Shown here in pieces: positions 44,870 through 54,461 of a stretch of DNA of 64,000 bases. Made by a program: the position numbers and the translations under genes. Every line of letters starts with the position of its first letter. The stretch's first letter is position 1. The stretch spans positions 556,999-620,998 of the forward strand of contig DACV01000002.1 in assembly GCA_002494885.1 (NCBI GenBank), written 5' to 3'. This DNA comes from Methanobacterium sp. UBA44. Its GTDB lineage: Archaea; Methanobacteriota; Methanobacteria; Methanobacteriales; Methanobacteriaceae. The notes beneath the pieces are model-generated. The model did no database searches. It was given only the letters and a program-made list of their open reading frames with translations, and had not been told where the DNA came from.

Positions 44870-45358
44870 TTAAACCTCATTAATTACTAAAAATCCTTTA
44901 GATATCCCAACATCCTTTATTCTTTTCATTATATCCTTTCTTTTACCATAATCAGCTTCTATGATTATTTTTGAAGCTGATTTTTCTGGATCATCTGACA
45001 TTTTTAAATTAAAGTCAACTACTTTAACCCCTTCAAACACATTAAGCCTGTTTAGAGCGTCCTTAACATCTTTATCAACTATATCTCCAATTAAGATAGT
45101 TCTTATCTTTTCCTTCCGTAGAACACCATCAACTTCCATTATTTGGATATTCCGATTTTCTAAAGTTGTTATTACTCTATCAAGGGTATCTTTATCACCT
45201 TCAATAGTAATTTGAACTGGTACTGTGCCCCTTTCGGTTTTAACATCTCTCTGGTGAATTACTGTAACGATATTTGCTCCGAGCCGTCCAATAGGCTCCA
45301 AAGCATCTATTAGTTGTCCCGGAATATCTAATAACTCTAAAACAAGATTTAATCTCAT
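44870..45358 (-). CDS. ACT-domain regulatory protein
   Basis: A 162-residue protein with an ACT domain at about 1-80 (LVLELLDIPGQLIDALEPIG). A second, less clear domain follows at 85-160. ACT domains bind amino acids for feedback control. The gene lies 69 bp before hom, whose enzyme lacks its own ACT domain, so it may regulate homoserine dehydrogenase. That link is inferred from position. Confidence 0.85.
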   Translation of the reverse strand: MRLNLVLELLDIPGQLIDALEPIGRLGANIVTVIHQRDVKTERGTVPVQITIEGDKDTLDRVITTLENRNIQIMEVDGVLRKEKIRTILIGDIVDKDVKDALNRLNVFEGVKVVDFNLKMSDDPEKSASKIIIEADYGKRKDIMKRIKDVGISKGFLVINEV

Positions 45359-45377
45359 TTTATAACCTCGATTACAA

Positions 45378-45593
45378 TCACTTAACCCATTTTCCTTTTT
45401 CAGCTATTATATTTCCATCTTCATCTACATCTGCATTTCGGAGAATTTTTTCAGGATTTTTATCTTCTCCCCTATCTGGGCGTGTTAAGTTAACATTATC
45501 AACGATATAATGGGTTTCTTCAAGTTCAGGAATGTCTTCAAGTGCTTTTGAGAATTTTTCAAGTATTTTTTCTCCTTCTTTTTCAATTTTCAT
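45378..45593 (-). CDS. gatC: GatC-like Asp-tRNA amidotransferase subunit
   Basis: A 71-residue protein resembling the C subunit of the GatCAB amidotransferase: helical start EKFSKALEDIPELEE followed by the belt-like segment NVNLTRPDRGEDKNPEKILRNADVDEDG. It is shorter than bacterial GatC (about 95), missing part of the first helices. GatC links GatA and GatB in making Asn-tRNA or Gln-tRNA. Neither gatA nor gatB is in the window. The next gene is asnB. Confidence 0.65.
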   Translation of the reverse strand: MKIEKEGEKILEKFSKALEDIPELEETHYIVDNVNLTRPDRGEDKNPEKILRNADVDEDGNIIAEKGKWVK

Positions 45594-45621
45594 GTTAAAC
45601 TTCCTTTAATTAAATAAAAAT

Positions 45622-47073
45622 TTATATATTAAATTCATTTCCAATATCTTTATATTTATCTTCCCTTAATACCGTTTTAAGCATCTTATGTATTCCAGAA
45701 CCATATTGAGCTGCCTTTTTTGGCCTTCTAACTATTTCTTCTGGTACTCCAAGCTCTGCACCAATTTCTCTTAAGATGCACTTTCTTAAATTATCTTCCT
45801 TTCCATTTATTTTATATTTCATAGGTATATTCATTGCAGTATTTATAATATCAAGATCAAGGTAAGGAACTCTAAGTTCAATACCGTTGGCCATAGTGAC
45901 AGCATCATCTCTTTGAAGGTTCACATGGTAAAGATTTAAAATATCTTCTTTTAAATCTTCCTGAGTAAGTTCTCCTTTTTCTTGATAAAACCTTAAATAG
46001 CGATGATATCCTCCGAAAAGTTCATCTGCGCCCTGACCTGAAAGCATAACTTTTAAACCATCTTCATGTGCCACTTGGGCTGCAATGTATGCTGTCATTC
46101 CCACACCAATTTTCATTATATTAAATTCCTCTATTGCATCCAGAACTAAAGGCAAATATGTTTTAACATCTTCTATGCCTATTTCTTGAGTTTCAAGGGG
46201 AATATTCATTGTTTTTGCAGTTTTTTTTGATACTTTGAGATCAATTGAATCTCTATGGCCAACACTGTAAAGTGTAGTTTCTAATCCCATATCTTCAGTT
46301 ATTTTAGCGAGAATAGTACTATCTATACCTCCTGAAAATAGTATTCCAACTTTAGAAAGGCCTATGCATCTTTTTTTCACTGATTTAATTAATGTTTCTT
46401 TTAATTGCTTTTTTAGAATTTCTTTTGGTAAATTGGATGATTTAGAATCAATTATTCTATTTAATTTACTTTTTATTTTCATTACTTCCTTATTATATAT
46501 TATTGAATCTGGAGAAAGGGTTTTTACATCAGTTATACCTATGTTCCACAGTGCTTTCCGTTCTGAAGCAAATGCAAATAAATCATTATCTTTACCATAA
46601 TAAAGAGGTTTAACTCCTATAGGGTCTCTGACTGCTGCAAAATTTTTGCCATCATAAACTGCGAAGGCATAATCTCCATCCAGATAATCAATAGTTTTTA
46701 TTACAGCATCATAGAGAGAATCTGTATAAAATAGCTTAATAAGGCTTAATATAATTTCACAATCCGAATCTGTATTCAATGGAAGCTGAAACTTATATTT
46801 AAGCTCTTCAAAATTATATATTTCTCCATTACAGACTAAAACAAAATTATCCTGTACTAATGGCTGCAAACCATGACACCCAACAATTGAAAGTAAATTA
46901 TGTCCCATTCCAAAGGATCCTTCTGGAATTTTCATACTATCCAGATTATTATAAATCAATTTATTATTTATAAAGACACCTGAACCATCAGGACCTCTAT
47001 GTTTTAAAGAAATAAGCATATTATAAAGCGCTTTTGATATGTCCTCTCCCATTATTCCTGCAATTCCACACAT
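45622..47073 (-). CDS. asnB: asparagine synthase (glutamine-hydrolysing)
   Basis: A 483-residue AsnB. The mature N-terminus MCGIAGIMG provides the catalytic Cys2 of the glutaminase domain. The synthetase domain has the PP-loop SGGIDSTILAKI and the LSGQGADELFGGY motif. It makes asparagine from aspartate and glutamine. The C-terminal RKCILREIGAELG matches the family. It is at the head of the asnB-gatC-ACT-hom-apgM-pyrG minus-strand array. Confidence 0.95.
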   Translation of the reverse strand: MCGIAGIMGEDISKALYNMLISLKHRGPDGSGVFINNKLIYNNLDSMKIPEGSFGMGHNLLSIVGCHGLQPLVQDNFVLVCNGEIYNFEELKYKFQLPLNTDSDCEIILSLIKLFYTDSLYDAVIKTIDYLDGDYAFAVYDGKNFAAVRDPIGVKPLYYGKDNDLFAFASERKALWNIGITDVKTLSPDSIIYNKEVMKIKSKLNRIIDSKSSNLPKEILKKQLKETLIKSVKKRCIGLSKVGILFSGGIDSTILAKITEDMGLETTLYSVGHRDSIDLKVSKKTAKTMNIPLETQEIGIEDVKTYLPLVLDAIEEFNIMKIGVGMTAYIAAQVAHEDGLKVMLSGQGADELFGGYHRYLRFYQEKGELTQEDLKEDILNLYHVNLQRDDAVTMANGIELRVPYLDLDIINTAMNIPMKYKINGKEDNLRKCILREIGAELGVPEEIVRRPKKAAQYGSGIHKMLKTVLREDKYKDIGNEFNI

Positions 47074-47491
47074 AGTTAAAAACCTGCTTTTTTAAAATAT
47101 TACTAAAAATTTTATAATTGAATAATAAAAATCCTTATTCAATATTTATATTAACTCAACTTTTTGGATTTATGGATTTAATCTAATATCTTTCATTATT
47201 TTTTCTTTATAATTAAGTTATTGCCATTATATTTTCCTGATCAAATAGTTTTAATTAAATATTCTGCTTTTAAAAACATTGGTGCTCATTAAATAGATTG
47301 TATCACCCTATTTATTTTTAAATGAGTGATAAATAGTTTGGAAATTGATTATTTTTTCTTATTTAATTTTTTTAGTTATTGGTTGATTATATACCAATCA
47401 ATTAGTAATACATATAAAATAATAATTAATATTAAATATTATTATTACTATAATATTAATAATGCATACAAAACGTGTTGGAGGTGAAAAT
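47074..47491. other. intergenic region with inverted repeats
   Basis: About 418 bp between asnB and the divergent surface-protein gene. CTATTTAT (47308-47315) and ATAAATAG (47329-47336) form a perfect 8-bp inverted repeat, with further overlapping copies of CTCATT and AATGAG around it. A second repeat, TTGATT/AATCAA (47383-47401), lies just before the TATA-like CATATAAAA at 47411-47419. These could be operators for either gene. No RNA gene was seen. Confidence 0.45.
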
Positions 47492-48751
47492 ATGAAAAAA
47501 CGTATGCAATTTAGTTTGGCTATTCTTGTGACGACGTTTTTATTTGCAGTTGCAATTAGTGGATCTGTATCAGCCGATGAATTAGCAGATAACTACTTAA
47601 TTGATCAATGCACGTCTGATCTAGAAGATAATGGTTTAAGCTCCATAAAATGTTGTGATACTGACCTCACAACTGTTGATCCAAATTCTGGAAAATCCGA
47701 ACGCGATGAAGCACGTGATAATTCAGGAATAGAAAATAAAAAGTCCGAAAGAGAGGAATGGGATAATTCTGATAGAGAAAATTCAAGGAATAATAATCGG
47801 GCTGATAGATGTTGCAATTACAATACTGCTAAATTAGGAGATCGTGTTTGGGACGACCTGAATGCAAATGGAATTCAGGATCCAGACGAACCAGGATTAG
47901 CTGGAGTAACAGTAAACCTATGGACCGGAACTCAATTCAATCCAATCACTAAAATTAATACAACAGTAACCAACGCAACTGGAAATTATGTATTCGAGAA
48001 TTTAAGAGCTGGTATTTACTGGTTAGAATTTATAGCTCCTGATTCTGTCGTAAAATGGATATTTAGCCCGCAAAATCAGGGAACTGATGATAGTTTAGAC
48101 AGTGATGCAAATGCTGCTGGCATTGCTGGACCAATCTGTTTAAACAGGAGAGAATGTGATGATTCATGGGATGCTGGTCTTTATAAGCTTGCAGCAGTTG
48201 GTAATAAGGTCTGGGACGATATTAATAAGAATGGAATCCAGGATCCTAACGAACCAGGTGTTGCTGGAGTAACTGTAAATCTCTGGACTGGTGATGCAAC
48301 AGGCCCATTAGTAAAAACTGCATATTCAACAATTACCGATGCAAATGGCGAATATATATTCACAAATCTTGTGCCTGGTATTTACTGGTTGGAATTTGTT
48401 CTCCCTAACGAAATTTCATCCTGGATATTTACTCTACAAAATCAGGGAACTGATGATAGTTTAGACAGTGATGCAAATGCCACTGGCTGGGCTGGACCTA
48501 TAGAATTAATCTCAGGGGAAGTCGACCTAACCTGGGATGCAGGACTTGATCCAGGATCTGCTGCTGGTGGAGATGAAGAACCAGTTGACGGTGCCGCTGG
48601 AGGAGAAGAAATAATTGAAGAACCATTTGAAGAAGTTGCTGCTGCTGGCGAAGAAACAGTAGCTCTACAGGAAACCGGTATTCCTGTCGCTCTACTTGTA
48701 ATGGCTATTTTAATGATTCTTGCAGGATCAGCACTACCAAAAAGAAAATAA
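47492..48751 (+). CDS. SdrD B-repeat surface protein with LPXTG-like tail
   Basis: A 419-residue secreted protein. A signal peptide (MKKRMQFSLAILVTTFLF to about residue 28) is followed by a charged linker rich in Asp, Arg and Ser. Two repeats of about 120 residues follow, each with GDRVWDDLNANGIQDPDEPG or a close variant, in the SdrD B (carboxypeptidase-regulatory-like) fold. A Gly/Ala/Glu linker leads to LQETGIPVALLVMAIL and a KRK end, as in LPXTG sortase anchors. GGAGGTG before ATG 47492 is an exact ribosome binding site; an earlier ATG at 47462 lacks one. Confidence 0.88.
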   Translation: MKKRMQFSLAILVTTFLFAVAISGSVSADELADNYLIDQCTSDLEDNGLSSIKCCDTDLTTVDPNSGKSERDEARDNSGIENKKSEREEWDNSDRENSRNNNRADRCCNYNTAKLGDRVWDDLNANGIQDPDEPGLAGVTVNLWTGTQFNPITKINTTVTNATGNYVFENLRAGIYWLEFIAPDSVVKWIFSPQNQGTDDSLDSDANAAGIAGPICLNRRECDDSWDAGLYKLAAVGNKVWDDINKNGIQDPNEPGVAGVTVNLWTGDATGPLVKTAYSTITDANGEYIFTNLVPGIYWLEFVLPNEISSWIFTLQNQGTDDSLDSDANATGWAGPIELISGEVDLTWDAGLDPGSAAGGDEEPVDGAAGGEEIIEEPFEEVAAAGEETVALQETGIPVALLVMAILMILAGSALPKRK

Positions 48752-48773
48752 TTTTTCTTTTCTTTTTCTTTTT
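48752..48773 (+). terminator. poly-T terminator after the surface-protein gene
   Basis: Runs of T interrupted by single C (TTTTTCTTTTCTTTTTCTTTTT) start right after the stop codon, the usual archaeal termination signal. It also separates the gene from the convergent eha-associated operon. Confidence 0.6.
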
Positions 48774-48817
48774 AAAATAATTAAATATTTTTAATTAAAA
48801 TAATGTTTATTTTTCAG

Positions 48818-49453
48818 TTATTTCCTTGCTCTGGCAACTTTCCTGGCAATTACAAGTTCACCAATGGCTATTAAACCTACAAAGAATTTTTCAAGACCAC
48901 CTGTTGCCCATATTGCTTCTCCAAATGTGGATTCCCTGATATTCTTTTCATATTCCTGAGGTTTTATTCTCTTACCTGTTCTTCTCCTTGTAATTATGGC
49001 TGCTGCTTCCATGAGTTCGTCCCAGCTAACCCCTTTAAGTTCTTTGGCCATTGCTTCAAATATTTTATAGACTTTGATTTCGTATAGTCGTGATAGAGTT
49101 TCAACTATATCAAATGTTCTTATAACTCCAACAACTGTATCATTATCATCTAAAACAGGTATACTTACTACTTTATGCTTTGTAGTTTCTAAAACAGCTA
49201 ATCTTGCAGGATCATCTTGATGAACATGTACTATATCATCCTTGGAATGCATGATGTCTGAAACTTTCTTTTGACCTTCCCTAAATCCTCGAGTAACATC
49301 AAGAGATGTTATCCAACCTATAAGACATTTATCATTGTCTACCACGGGCGTTGTGAACTTTTTCTTCTGTTCCATCATTAATGATACTTCTACAATGTCT
49401 TGATCCGGAGTTACAAATATATATTCCTTATCCATTATCTCTTTAACTTTCAT
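48818..49453 (-). CDS. CBS-domain protein
   Basis: A protein of about 211 residues. Two CBS domains (about 1-60 and 65-125; DQDIVEVSLMMEQKK and VVSIPVLDDNDTVVGVI) are followed by an 80-residue helical tail (TRRRTGKRIKPQEYEKNI). CBS pairs bind adenosyl nucleotides and control partner proteins. ATG 49453 overlaps the end of the upstream polyferredoxin gene by 11 nt, so it belongs to the same operon. It is the last gene of the eha-associated transcript. The partner is unknown. Confidence 0.85.
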   Translation of the reverse strand: MKVKEIMDKEYIFVTPDQDIVEVSLMMEQKKKFTTPVVDNDKCLIGWITSLDVTRGFREGQKKVSDIMHSKDDIVHVHQDDPARLAVLETTKHKVVSIPVLDDNDTVVGVIRTFDIVETLSRLYEIKVYKIFEAMAKELKGVSWDELMEAAAIITRRRTGKRIKPQEYEKNIRESTFGEAIWATGGLEKFFVGLIAIGELVIARKVARARK

Positions 49454-50204
49454 TGGACAACCTCTCAAGTTTTAATGCACTTACAGGACATTTACTCGAA
49501 CATACATCACATAAAATACATTTATCTTCTAAAAATACTATTTCATCATCTTCAAGTTTAATGGCTTCTACTGGACAATTTTCTTCGCAAATCTGACAGG
49601 AAACACATGCTTCTCTATCAATTTTAAGTTCTTTTGTGTTGATCACAGGCCCTAATTCTCTTTCAAGTGTTATTGCTCCTTCTGGACATAAACTGGCACA
49701 TGCTCCACACCCTACACATGCATCGGTGTCTATTATGGCTTTTTTCCCTTCTTCAACTTTAATTGCGTCGGTAGGGCAGAATTTGACACATGTCATGCAT
49801 GAATCACATTTTGATTCATCTACTTCAATATTTTTCATCCTCAGCATTCTATGAGGAATCTTCAGTTCTCTAAGATGGTACTTAACATCTTCCTCATTTA
49901 CATAAGATGTACTTTCAGTGACATAAACACGTTTAACAGGACACGTTTGAGCACATATTTCACATTTTACGCAGTTTTCAAGTATTTTAGCGGGTTTATT
50001 TGTTTTTGCTTCTGAAATAGCACTTACTGGACATTCTTCAGCACATAAATTACATCTTATACACTCTGGAGAGATTGTAATGAATTTACCTTCTAATTTA
50101 CATTCTTCAATTTCTGGTTTAAATTCATTGCTTTCTAAATCCATTGATTTACGGATGACTTCATCTTGAAGCACTTTCTTGTCCTTTTTAAATGTTATAT
50201 CCAT
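49443..50204 (-). CDS. polyferredoxin with six [4Fe-4S] motifs
   Basis: A 253-residue iron-sulfur protein. Six CxxCxxCxxxC clusters can be read: CIRCNLCAEECP, CVKCEICAQTCP, CDSCMTCVKFCP, CVGCGACASLCP, CVSCQICEENCP and CILCDVCSSKCP. It acts as an electron wire. Being distal in the eha operon, it probably connects the hydrogenase to ferredoxin-dependent enzymes. The exact partner is not determined. Confidence 0.9.
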   Translation of the reverse strand: MDITFKKDKKVLQDEVIRKSMDLESNEFKPEIEECKLEGKFITISPECIRCNLCAEECPVSAISEAKTNKPAKILENCVKCEICAQTCPVKRVYVTESTSYVNEEDVKYHLRELKIPHRMLRMKNIEVDESKCDSCMTCVKFCPTDAIKVEEGKKAIIDTDACVGCGACASLCPEGAITLERELGPVINTKELKIDREACVSCQICEENCPVEAIKLEDDEIVFLEDKCILCDVCSSKCPVSALKLERLSNES

Positions 50205-50227
50205 TATTACACCTTGGCCTATGATAT

Positions 50228-51136
50228 TTATTTTAATTCTGATATTTCTGGTAATCCCTTAATTGATCCTGATTCCTGTATACAGCAAGATGCAATAAAA
50301 TTTCCTATTTCCCCTGACTTCTGGATGTCTTTACCTTTAATAAATCCATAGAGAAATCCTGCATTAAATGCATCGCCTGCACCTGTTGTATCTTTGCAAT
50401 TAACATTAAACGGCTCCATATAATAATTCTCACCATGATCTTTAATATAGGAGCCTTTTTCTCCTCTTTTAACTACTACCACATCAATATTATATTCTTC
50501 CAGAACTTTAGCTCTTTCCTCAAGTGAGTTATATTTCTTACCAGTTAAATAATTTAATTCTTTTTCATTAATAAGGATAATATCTGTTCTATTTAAAATA
50601 TTTTTTAGAAAAATTGTGCCCCTTTCAGCGTATATCCTTCCAGGGTCGAGACTGACTGTAATATTGTCTTCGATTCTATCTAAAGTTGATTCTTGAGCAT
50701 CTACCGAATTTCCAACAAATGATGTAAGATGCAGTACTTTAGAATTTTCTATATATCCCATATTAATCTCTGATATATCAATTAAGTCATTTACACCCGG
50801 ATCGACGTATAATGCCCTATTTCCTTTTTCATCAACGAATCCAATAACATTTCCACTTCTTCCCTCTTTTTCTATAATAATTCCATCGGTATCTACATTT
50901 TCCTTTTGTAGATTTTTAAGCAATAGTTTTCCATAGTGATCGTTAGCTATTTTACCTATAAATCCTGTGTTCATTTCAAGTTTAGAAAGTCCAATAACCG
51001 TATTAGCTGCTGAGCCACCGCAAAAAATGTCATAATCAGTTATAAATGCCTCTTCATCTTCATGAGTAATTTTATTCACATTATAAAGCACATCGATATT
51101 TAATGCTCCAAAGCCAGTTACATCGAATTTTTTCAT
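50228..51136 (-). CDS. PfkB/ribokinase-family sugar kinase
   Basis: A 302-residue kinase of the PfkB family. The N-terminal GGSAANTVIGLSKL and C-terminal DTTGAGDAFNAGFLYG signatures are both present, the second with the catalytic Asp. Substrate is unknown; archaeal members phosphorylate ribose, nucleosides or other sugars. It lies 18 bp after the Ftr-like gene in the eha-associated operon, which says nothing clear about its substrate. Confidence 0.88.
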   Translation of the reverse strand: MKKFDVTGFGALNIDVLYNVNKITHEDEEAFITDYDIFCGGSAANTVIGLSKLEMNTGFIGKIANDHYGKLLLKNLQKENVDTDGIIIEKEGRSGNVIGFVDEKGNRALYVDPGVNDLIDISEINMGYIENSKVLHLTSFVGNSVDAQESTLDRIEDNITVSLDPGRIYAERGTIFLKNILNRTDIILINEKELNYLTGKKYNSLEERAKVLEEYNIDVVVVKRGEKGSYIKDHGENYYMEPFNVNCKDTTGAGDAFNAGFLYGFIKGKDIQKSGEIGNFIASCCIQESGSIKGLPEISELK

Positions 51137-51153
51137 CTTAAAACCATTTCAAG

Positions 51154-52029
51154 TTATAAATCCTTTAAGTATATTTTATGATCCCCTAATTGACCGCCAT
51201 AATTCCCAGCAGATATTTTTACAACACCATCTACATCCATTACGGCATCGATTCCTGCTTTCATGGCTTTTTTAGTAATATCTAAATTCAGGCCATTAAT
51301 TACTATTTCAGGGATGTAATTAACTTCATCTGGAACCTTAGACTCTTTTTCAAGGCTTTTCTTTAATGAAGGACAATATGGATGATTTGTTGTTGGTCCA
51401 ATCCATGGGTAGTTGGTTTCAGGCTTTGATGCCGCAGAACAAATATCGAAGGGAGTTATAGCTCCTTCAACATCTTTAATTGCTTTTAAAGCCTTATTTC
51501 CAGCTTCAATGACTGCTTCTTTGCTTGTGCACATGTACCAGAAATTAGCCCCCATGATTCCATGCATATATCCTATTTCACTTTCGATCTTAAAATCTGG
51601 TATTGCTATGGGTACAATAATCATTTCACGTCCGTAAAGATCTTCATTCCATTCATAACCGTCTCCACAATGCCCTACATTTCTCATCATATCCATTTTT
51701 CCTGCAGGATTTATGGAAGCGTCAAAAAGAGCTGTAAACGGTTTTACAAGAATATCCTGCCTTATTCTGTAGGATAGTTCTGTGGTAAATTTTTCGATAT
51801 TTTCGCTTTCATACCATACTTGCAGAACAGCTCCTTCTCTTCCATCAGGAGTTTTATCAGGACTTAACCATCCCTCAATTCCCCCTTCAACCCGCCCTAT
51901 AACTGTTCCTGGTGTTGAAGTGGCATCATAAGCTGCCCTTTGAAGAATATCCCTATTATCTGCAGTGATAATTATTCTGCAGCAGATTCCATCAAATGCT
52001 TCACAGTAAGTGTCTTCTATTTTAACCAT
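51154..52029 (-). CDS. formylmethanofuran:H4MPT formyltransferase homologue
   Basis: A 291-residue homologue of Ftr, the enzyme moving the formyl group from formylmethanofuran to tetrahydromethanopterin in CO2 reduction to methane. EDTYCEAFDGICCRIIITA at the start and NVGHCGDGYEWNEDLYGREMI in the middle are family-specific. Length is close to the usual 296-297. Methanobacteriales carry a main ftr elsewhere and a second copy (ftrII) in the eha region; this is that second copy. Its activity is uncertain. Confidence 0.87.
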   Translation of the reverse strand: MVKIEDTYCEAFDGICCRIIITADNRDILQRAAYDATSTPGTVIGRVEGGIEGWLSPDKTPDGREGAVLQVWYESENIEKFTTELSYRIRQDILVKPFTALFDASINPAGKMDMMRNVGHCGDGYEWNEDLYGREMIIVPIAIPDFKIESEIGYMHGIMGANFWYMCTSKEAVIEAGNKALKAIKDVEGAITPFDICSAASKPETNYPWIGPTTNHPYCPSLKKSLEKESKVPDEVNYIPEIVINGLNLDITKKAMKAGIDAVMDVDGVVKISAGNYGGQLGDHKIYLKDL

Positions 52030-52051
52030 TTAACCAATCCTGATTACATTT

Positions 52052-53077
52052 TTATCCTAATGCGCCGATTGCTTCTCCCCTAACCAGATTTCTGAAGGTT
52101 TTGCTTTCATTAACAAGAGTTTCATAATTTTCACTTTGAATTATTGCAACCTTTGGTAGATTTACCCTCTTTATTGATTCTTTAAGTAGATTATTAATAG
52201 GAAATTTATTTATTGCCGCCATCTGATTATCATTATAAGAATTGATGAAATTGATTACCTCCTCTTTTCCAGATCTGTTAAATAGATCAGCAATAATAGA
52301 AATCATCAATGTGTTGTCAGCCATAATGGCAATTTCTGCCTCTCTTAATGCAAACTCATTCCCATTAAATGAAACAGCGAGTCCACCATGTTCTTTTGCA
52401 AATCCTAATGGTTCAACATCGGTAATGCTGTCCCCTACATACAGGATATCAGAATTTTCAAACCCAAATCGGCGTGTAATATCAACTACTGCTTCTTTCT
52501 TTCCTTTTCCCCCTACAGGATTCACATTTTTCATTATTTGGTGAATATCTAATTCCAGAATGTCTTGCCAGAATATTTTATCAATTAACTCAAAATCAGG
52601 ATTTTCAAGTATTTCCTTTCTAATTTCCATTAATTTTTCTGCTTCATCTGTATTTAGTAAAGTTCCATCTATATCCAGTTCTGTTGAATATGTATTTTCA
52701 AATGGAAATTCAATTATGTCACATAGAGCCTTAATATACTGACTGTAACTGGTACTCACAATAAATGAGGGCATATTATCATTAACGAATTTTAAAGTTT
52801 CTTTTGCATATGGAACCAGAAGTACATTCTTCCTTGAGAACTCTACAATTTTTTGGTTTGTAGCACCATAAGCTTTTAAAAATGGAACTATTAATTTTAA
52901 AGTCCCACCAGCATTATATCCTTCTCGTTTTACTTCATCAACCAGTATATCATCATATTTACTGATAACTGTGAAAAATTTTTCACCATCTTCAATAAAA
53001 TAACCTGCAAGTTCAAAAGCATTATCATTAATTGAAATTGGGCCTTCACAATCAGAAATAAAAACCTTTTTGCCCAT
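52052..53077 (-). CDS. ehaR: energy-converting hydrogenase A subunit R, HAD-like
   Basis: A protein of about 341 residues with HAD phosphatase motifs: KVFISDCEGPISI (motif I, D-x-E), SFIVSTSYSQY (motif II) and DILYVGDSITDVEPLG (motif IV). The usual first Asp is followed by E rather than D-G-T, so phosphatase activity may differ. It is annotated as EhaR in related methanogens because it is conserved in the eha operon; its role there is unknown. ATG 53077 follows GGAGGGG, against a TTG 15 nt earlier. Confidence 0.8.
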   Translation of the reverse strand: MGKKVFISDCEGPISINDNAFELAGYFIEDGEKFFTVISKYDDILVDEVKREGYNAGGTLKLIVPFLKAYGATNQKIVEFSRKNVLLVPYAKETLKFVNDNMPSFIVSTSYSQYIKALCDIIEFPFENTYSTELDIDGTLLNTDEAEKLMEIRKEILENPDFELIDKIFWQDILELDIHQIMKNVNPVGGKGKKEAVVDITRRFGFENSDILYVGDSITDVEPLGFAKEHGGLAVSFNGNEFALREAEIAIMADNTLMISIIADLFNRSGKEEVINFINSYNDNQMAAINKFPINNLLKESIKRVNLPKVAIIQSENYETLVNESKTFRNLVRGEAIGALG

Positions 53078-53110
53078 TGTTCCCCTCCTCAAATTAAAAA
53101 GTAAATATAA

Positions 53111-54406
53111 TTAGTCTGTTTCTAATTTAACAGCACGAACCGGACAGATAACTTCACATGCATCACAAACTATGCATTTTTCAGTATCAACAACAACTTC
53201 GCCATCTTCAATGCTCATTGCATCTGCAGGACATTTATTTACGCATACGCCACAAAGTTGACATGTTTCGGCATTAATTTCTATTTTTCCAGTCCTTGGT
53301 TCTTCCAGACTCTTTCTTATGTAGAATATTTTACCATCACGTGTATCAAAATATTCTTCTTTAAGTGATATTGACCCAAATGGACATACCTCGACACATT
53401 TTCCACAGTAAACGCATTTTTCACCAATATGGACTGGAGATGGCATTTCAAGCTCTATAGCCTCGGTTGGGCACACATCCATACACGCAGTACAGCCAAT
53501 ACAACTTTCATCAATAACAGTAATATCTCTTTTTGGAGCGGTACTCTCAATTATGTATTGAATATCTTTAATTTCAAGATCTCCATCTACAGCTCTCTCA
53601 ATTTCTTCTTTTAACCTGGAAGTTATATCTATTTCAAACTCATCTTCAGTATTTTCATAGATGATATCCCTTGAAATTCTATTTAAAATGTTATCAATCT
53701 TACCTGCATCACCTGCAAGTCTATTTGTCTCTTTTTCAAGAAGTTCTGATACTATCTCCATGGTTTTTATTTTACCAAAATTCTGGTATGCTCTTTTTCT
53801 TGATGAATATTTAATTGCTGCTGAAGGGCACACATCCATACACTCTTCGCATCTTGCGCAATATGAAGGATCAATAAATGGTAATTTACTTACTGTTCCA
53901 ACATTAATAGCACCTTTTGATGGACATACTCTTGTACAGGTCATACAGCCAATGCAATCCTTCTGATCAACAACAACTGCTTTTCCACCAACTACAGATC
54001 TTGGTAATATTTCACCATATTTTATTGCTTCTGTAGGGCATACACGTGCACAGTATCCACATTTAACACATTTTTCTTCATCTATTTCACTGTGAGCTTC
54101 CTCTTTCCCTGAAGATACAAGCTGAATTGCTCCGGTTCTACATGCGTCAACACATGCACCACATCTTCTGCAAAGTTTTGGATTTATATTGGGTACATTC
54201 TCTCGTACTGGCTCTGCTAATGTTGTTTCCATTCTAATTGCATCATATGGACAAGCTTCTCTACAGAGCACACATCCAAAGCATTTATCATCAATTTCTA
54301 TATATTTTTCTGGAGGTATTTCATGTACAGCCTCTACTGGACAGGCTTGAAGACATGGCCTCTCTTTACATTGCTCACATTTAGATTTATCTATTTCATA
54401 TGCCAC
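53111..54406 (-). CDS. ehaQ: energy-converting hydrogenase A subunit Q, 10[4Fe-4S] polyferredoxin
   Basis: A 431-residue polyferredoxin. Ten four-cysteine clusters can be read, from CEQCKERPCLQACP to CIVCDACEVICP, matching the known 10[4Fe-4S] EhaQ. A helical segment of about 85 residues (residues 220-290) separates the sixth and seventh. It carries electrons from the hydrogenase. The start is GTG 54406, 55 bp after ehaP; the frame stays open upstream but without a standard start. Confidence 0.93.
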   Translation of the reverse strand: MAYEIDKSKCEQCKERPCLQACPVEAVHEIPPEKYIEIDDKCFGCVLCREACPYDAIRMETTLAEPVRENVPNINPKLCRRCGACVDACRTGAIQLVSSGKEEAHSEIDEEKCVKCGYCARVCPTEAIKYGEILPRSVVGGKAVVVDQKDCIGCMTCTRVCPSKGAINVGTVSKLPFIDPSYCARCEECMDVCPSAAIKYSSRKRAYQNFGKIKTMEIVSELLEKETNRLAGDAGKIDNILNRISRDIIYENTEDEFEIDITSRLKEEIERAVDGDLEIKDIQYIIESTAPKRDITVIDESCIGCTACMDVCPTEAIELEMPSPVHIGEKCVYCGKCVEVCPFGSISLKEEYFDTRDGKIFYIRKSLEEPRTGKIEINAETCQLCGVCVNKCPADAMSIEDGEVVVDTEKCIVCDACEVICPVRAVKLETD

Positions 54407-54461
54407 TTCAACTTCTCTAAGTGGTTTGTAAGATTTTTTATCAGTAGTTGTAGGAATTTTA

